Part shown: in pieces, positions 13,671-16,287 of the stretch | How the letters are laid out: every line of letters starts with the position of its first letter | How positions within the stretch are numbered: the stretch's first letter is position 1 | NCBI GenBank assembly: GCA_043804925.1 | Contig: JAZDIP010000075.1 | Coordinates: forward strand, 1 to 16,287 | DNA length: 16,287 nt | DNA from: ChocPot-Mid sp043804925 | GTDB lineage: Bacteria; Bacteroidota; Ignavibacteria; Kapaibacteriales; UBA2268 | Reading direction: 5' to 3' | Notes under the pieces: model-generated | Told to the model about the DNA's origin: nothing | The model's database searches: none | Seen by the model: the letters and a program-made list of their open reading frames with translations, nothing else | Made by a program: the position numbers and the translations under genes

Positions 13671-13673
13671 TTA
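13656..13673 (-). repeat. Short 9-mer relic at the ompA-like stop codon
   Basis: CTCATTAAA (13656-13664), identical to the unit at the sufD stop, is followed by CTTAATTTA (13665-13673), a degenerate copy that includes the TAA stop of the ompA-like gene (13671-13673). With only two units, one degenerate, it is supported mainly by likeness to the other junctions. Confidence 0.45.
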
Positions 13674-15710
13674 TTGGTTAACGATTGTAGTCTCAATATT
13701 AATCTTGACAGTACGGCAATAAAACCTGCCTTCAGGAAGAGTGTTGTTATATAATAAATTATCCTGTCCTTCACCGATTATCTGTGCATTTGGAATATTT
13801 AATTGCTTTGCAACCGTCTCAGCCCGTTTCTGTGATATAATTTTATTGAAAGCTTCTGTCCCAATTATATCCGTATGCCCGGTTATTATAACTTTCGAAT
13901 CAGGAGTCAATCTGTTCTTGATGTAATCGAGTACTTTTTTATGCTCCCTTCGTAAAGTGTATTTCCCGAAATCAAATAGAATCAAACTGTAATATTCGTA
14001 TTCCCTGTCGTATTTTCTCTCGATTTTCTTTCTCTGCACTGTCATCTGCTCTACGGGCAATTGTTTTTCGGGCGAACGTTCAATTTGACCGAATTTATCT
14101 TCAACAAGCATTCCATACGATACAAAACCTCCTTTTTTCGGAGCATCGCTACCTTCGGAAGAAATCACCCAGTCAATGGATTTAGGAACTTCACCTTTTC
14201 CGGTATATTCCTTAAGAATAAATCCGTTTTGCCGAATAGAAAGTTTCCATGATTTTATACCGGTTTTGGATTTAACATCATTATAAAATCTTATTGTTGT
14301 TTTTGCAACAGTCCTTGTCGTATCCTCGACAATAACCGGCTCAATAATTTTAATATTTTCAGAAATTATCTCGACTCTTCTGTTTTCCTCCTGACCGGAA
14401 GAATCGTTTTTGGCAGAAGGTTGCTTTGGCAAATTTCTGGATATTACTTCGATTCGTTTTGGGTCTATACACCACACGACAGTCAGATAATCTTTAACCG
14501 ATATGGCACGGTTTTCAGACAATTGTTTATTCCCTTTTTCGGCTCCTACATCTGCATTTGTTCCTAATAATGTAACTGTCGCATTTGAGTCATTTTTTAA
14601 CCTCAAACCCGTGATGTTTAATATATGATAGTAAGTTTCAAGTCCTGATAACTTTTGCAAATCGCCAACATGAAATGTCTCAGTTTTATCCTGACTCAAT
14701 TTTTCGTATCTATCGGGAATCTCCGCCGAATTTTCATCGAAGAAAATATAATTAAGCAAGGGACTCATAAAATGTGTAACAAAATCCTCGATTTTAATAT
14801 CAATATCACCGCTTACGGTATTGGAACTGTCAATTTGGGCGGCAGTCAATTTTACTGAAATTTCCGATGGTTTTATTGGTTTGGGATACCGGGGCAATGG
14901 TGCCTCCAAAGGCGGCTCCGGTGGTGGTGGTGGTGGTGGTGGTTCCATATACTTGACGGAAACACCGAATTTTATTGAGTGAATGTTCCAGCCGGAATTT
15001 GAGACAACCGGAGTCATCAAATATGAATAAAACAATTCGGGAGCAAGAAACAAAGAACTATCCTGATTCATTCTCAATTGATACTGGAAACCTAATGATA
15101 AAGCTAAATACATACCGGCTGCTTCGGTAAAATCCCCTTTCTTTGCGTTTCTTGTACGGCTGCGGTTGGTTTCGTCGAAGTAACCGACATTTGGCTGTAA
15201 TATTTTTTCAATGTAATCATATTCCTGACTTGTATAAAGACCTAAATCAAATCCACCTAAAGCGAAAAGATTTTTATAAACTTGATAGTATCCAAATGGT
15301 TGAATTACCAAAGCTCCAAGCCATGTTTCAAGACGGTATTCAAAAACTCCGTCAACTCCTTTGAAATCGTCAAGAGCCGGGTCATAAACCATAGCCCTGA
15401 ATTTTTGTTCCAGTGTAAGCAATCCGCTTAAATCTGTTAAACCAAGTCGAAGATTCAATCCCCATAAATCTTCAATAGGATATTCGTAAAAAGCACCAAA
15501 AGAAAAGCCGGAACCTGAACCGCTCATATTGTCATTACAGCAATTTGGTATATCCGGTAATTCTGTAAAGTTGGAAGTGTGAATGTTAAAACCGAAATGG
15601 GAAAACAAACCGAATTTAGGTTTTCGGTCAGTTAATTCATTATCCTGACAAAAAACTGCAAAAGACGATAAAATTAAAATTAAAAGCACTAAAAGAGTGC
15701 TTCGCTTCAT
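13671..15710 (-). CDS. OmpA-family envelope protein with N-terminal barrel-like region and two OmpA-like domains
   Basis: A 679-residue exported protein. A signal peptide (residues 1-21, ending AVFCQ) is followed by an aromatic, glycine-rich region to about residue 250 that looks like an outer-membrane beta-barrel (FGLFSHFGFNIHTSNF, GLNLRLGLTDLSG). A run of eight prolines (about 256-263) in a Pro-rich linker comes next. A first OmpA-like domain (about 318-450) has YIFFDENSAEI and LSENRAISVKDYL. A beta-sandwich-like stretch (about 460-555; KSWKLSIRQNG, SIDWVI) precedes the second OmpA-like domain (about 570-679), with LILFDFGKYTL, TGHTDIIGT and ISQKRAETVAKQL, keeping the Asp and Arg that bind peptidoglycan. 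It probably links outer membrane and cell wall. The ATG at 15710 has a strong AAGGGGGA 5 bases upstream. The proline run is encoded by a CCA trinucleotide repeat (14924-14943). Confidence 0.88.
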   Translation of the reverse strand: MKRSTLLVLLILILSSFAVFCQDNELTDRKPKFGLFSHFGFNIHTSNFTELPDIPNCCNDNMSGSGSGFSFGAFYEYPIEDLWGLNLRLGLTDLSGLLTLEQKFRAMVYDPALDDFKGVDGVFEYRLETWLGALVIQPFGYYQVYKNLFALGGFDLGLYTSQEYDYIEKILQPNVGYFDETNRSRTRNAKKGDFTEAAGMYLALSLGFQYQLRMNQDSSLFLAPELFYSYLMTPVVSNSGWNIHSIKFGVSVKYMEPPPPPPPPEPPLEAPLPRYPKPIKPSEISVKLTAAQIDSSNTVSGDIDIKIEDFVTHFMSPLLNYIFFDENSAEIPDRYEKLSQDKTETFHVGDLQKLSGLETYYHILNITGLRLKNDSNATVTLLGTNADVGAEKGNKQLSENRAISVKDYLTVVWCIDPKRIEVISRNLPKQPSAKNDSSGQEENRRVEIISENIKIIEPVIVEDTTRTVAKTTIRFYNDVKSKTGIKSWKLSIRQNGFILKEYTGKGEVPKSIDWVISSEGSDAPKKGGFVSYGMLVEDKFGQIERSPEKQLPVEQMTVQRKKIERKYDREYEYYSLILFDFGKYTLRREHKKVLDYIKNRLTPDSKVIITGHTDIIGTEAFNKIISQKRAETVAKQLNIPNAQIIGEGQDNLLYNNTLPEGRFYCRTVKINIETTIVNQ

Positions 15711-15741
15711 GAATTCCCCCTTATACCAAAAAAAATATTAA

Positions 15742-15749
15742 CAAAAATA
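15742..15749 (-). promoter_or_regulatory. Candidate -7 promoter element of the ompA-like gene
   Basis: On the minus strand TATTTTTG matches TAnnTTTG and lies 31 bases before the ATG at 15710, leaving a leader of about 25 bases that holds the strong AAGGGGGA ribosome site. A T-rich word, not a clear TTG, lies about 20 bases upstream. Confidence 0.35.
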
Positions 15750-15889
15750 CTGATTTTTATTGAGAGAGTAAAAATTTAAGTAGTAACATGTTAAATACAA
15801 ACGAAAGATTTTATAAATGCAATTTAGAAAAAAGATATACGTTGATATTAAAAAAATAAAATAATTAAGGAAAACGGGAAAGAATAATT

Positions 15890-16183
15890 ATGAAAAATCT
15901 TTTTTACTTAATTTTCGCAATATTTATTGCTTATTCCAATTTAAAATCTGGACCTTCTGAAGATGCCATAATACTCGCTTTAAGACATCAAACAGACATT
16001 AATTTGGATTATCAGCTTGCTTTCAAATTGGACTCGATGTTACAATCGTCTGTTTCCCTTGATACTTCATTACAAAATATCCATGCTGACCAAACTTATG
16101 TATGGAACGAACTAATTGTTCGACCGACCTCAGATGCTGACTGGGTTACTAATACTAAACCGACAGCATGTATATCAATATAA
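15890..16183 (+). CDS. Short secreted protein of unknown function, possibly truncated
   Basis: A 97-residue product beginning with a clear Sec signal peptide (MKNLFYLIFAIFIAYSNLKSG, cleavage around 18-21), preceded by AAGGAAAACGGGAAAG. The mature part is helical and then polar (LDYQLAFKLDSMLQSS, IHADQTYVWNELIVRPTSDADWV) and stops abruptly after a low-information tail (TNTKPTACISI). The middle reads like the start of a larger secreted protein, so the gene may have been cut short by a rearrangement or frameshift near 16145-16160; this is inference. No family is recognised. It is divergent from the ompA-like gene across a 179-base spacer. Confidence 0.55.
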   Translation: MKNLFYLIFAIFIAYSNLKSGPSEDAIILALRHQTDINLDYQLAFKLDSMLQSSVSLDTSLQNIHADQTYVWNELIVRPTSDADWVTNTKPTACISI

Positions 16184-16287
16184 CCAACTAAAATTGCACA
16201 TAGATTTAATAATATTTTTTTCATTTTCTATTTGATGTAATGCGTCAGCAAGCGTATCTATAACTTCATCTATACTATTCATAATCC

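Noticed and set aside
13589..13774. Minus-strand 61-residue ORF overlapping the ompA-like 3' end
   Set aside because: It is out of frame with the ompA-like gene, lysine/leucine-rich from repeat sequence, and without motifs.

Overview
The window looks like AT-rich chromosomal DNA (roughly one third G+C by eye) from a member of the Bacteroidota/Chlorobiota/Ignavibacteriota (FCB) assemblage. The clues are a secreted kelch protein ending in a type IX secretion (Por) sorting domain, an OmpA protein with a proline-rich linker, few Shine-Dalgarno sequences, and several TAnnTTTG boxes like the Bacteroidota -7 promoter element. No database search was possible, so the lineage is an inference.

Layout, left to right. 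(1) Positions 1-1972, minus strand: dnaN (beta clamp) followed by the 5' part of recF, which runs off the left edge. (2) 1973-2983: an AT-rich gene-free stretch, then psd (phosphatidylserine decarboxylase) on the plus strand. (3) 2989-5017, minus strand: a minimal nucleotidyltransferase/HEPN pair overlapping by 4 bases (probable toxin-antitoxin module), followed by a kelch-propeller protein with a Por tail. (4) 5126-5572: dut on the minus strand. (5) 5689-7048, plus strand: a biotin/lipoate-ligase-superfamily enzyme and a small lipoprotein with a degenerate OmpA-like fold. (6) 7064-13402, minus strand: a complete iron-sulfur assembly operon, rrf2-type regulator, sufB, sufC, sufD, sufS, sufT-like (DUF59) and a [2Fe-2S] ferredoxin. 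(7) 13671-15710, minus strand: a 679-residue OmpA-family envelope protein with two OmpA-like domains. (8) From 15890: a short secreted plus-strand protein that may be truncated.

The SUF operon is the functional core. SufS strips sulfur from cysteine, SufBCD builds the cluster, the SufT-like protein probably assists maturation or transfer, and the ferredoxin may supply electrons or be a client. The first gene encodes an Rrf2 regulator with three cysteines. A strong 27-bp dyad 47 bases upstream of its start is a good candidate autoregulatory operator, and its core resembles IscR sites.

The most unusual signal is not a gene. Nearly every minus-strand gene junction holds a short tandem array anchored on the upstream gene's stop codon. 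There are two families: 9-mers (after dnaN, dut, sufC and sufD, with a relic after the ompA-like gene) and 7-mers (after rrf2, sufB and sufT). The largest has 19 exact-register heptamers between sufB and sufC. The rrf2-sufB spacer is almost nothing but heptamers, and the sufT-fdx array runs into the apparent TTG start of the ferredoxin. The same heptamer variants recur at three separate junctions, so these look like a spreading or convergently maintained junction element.
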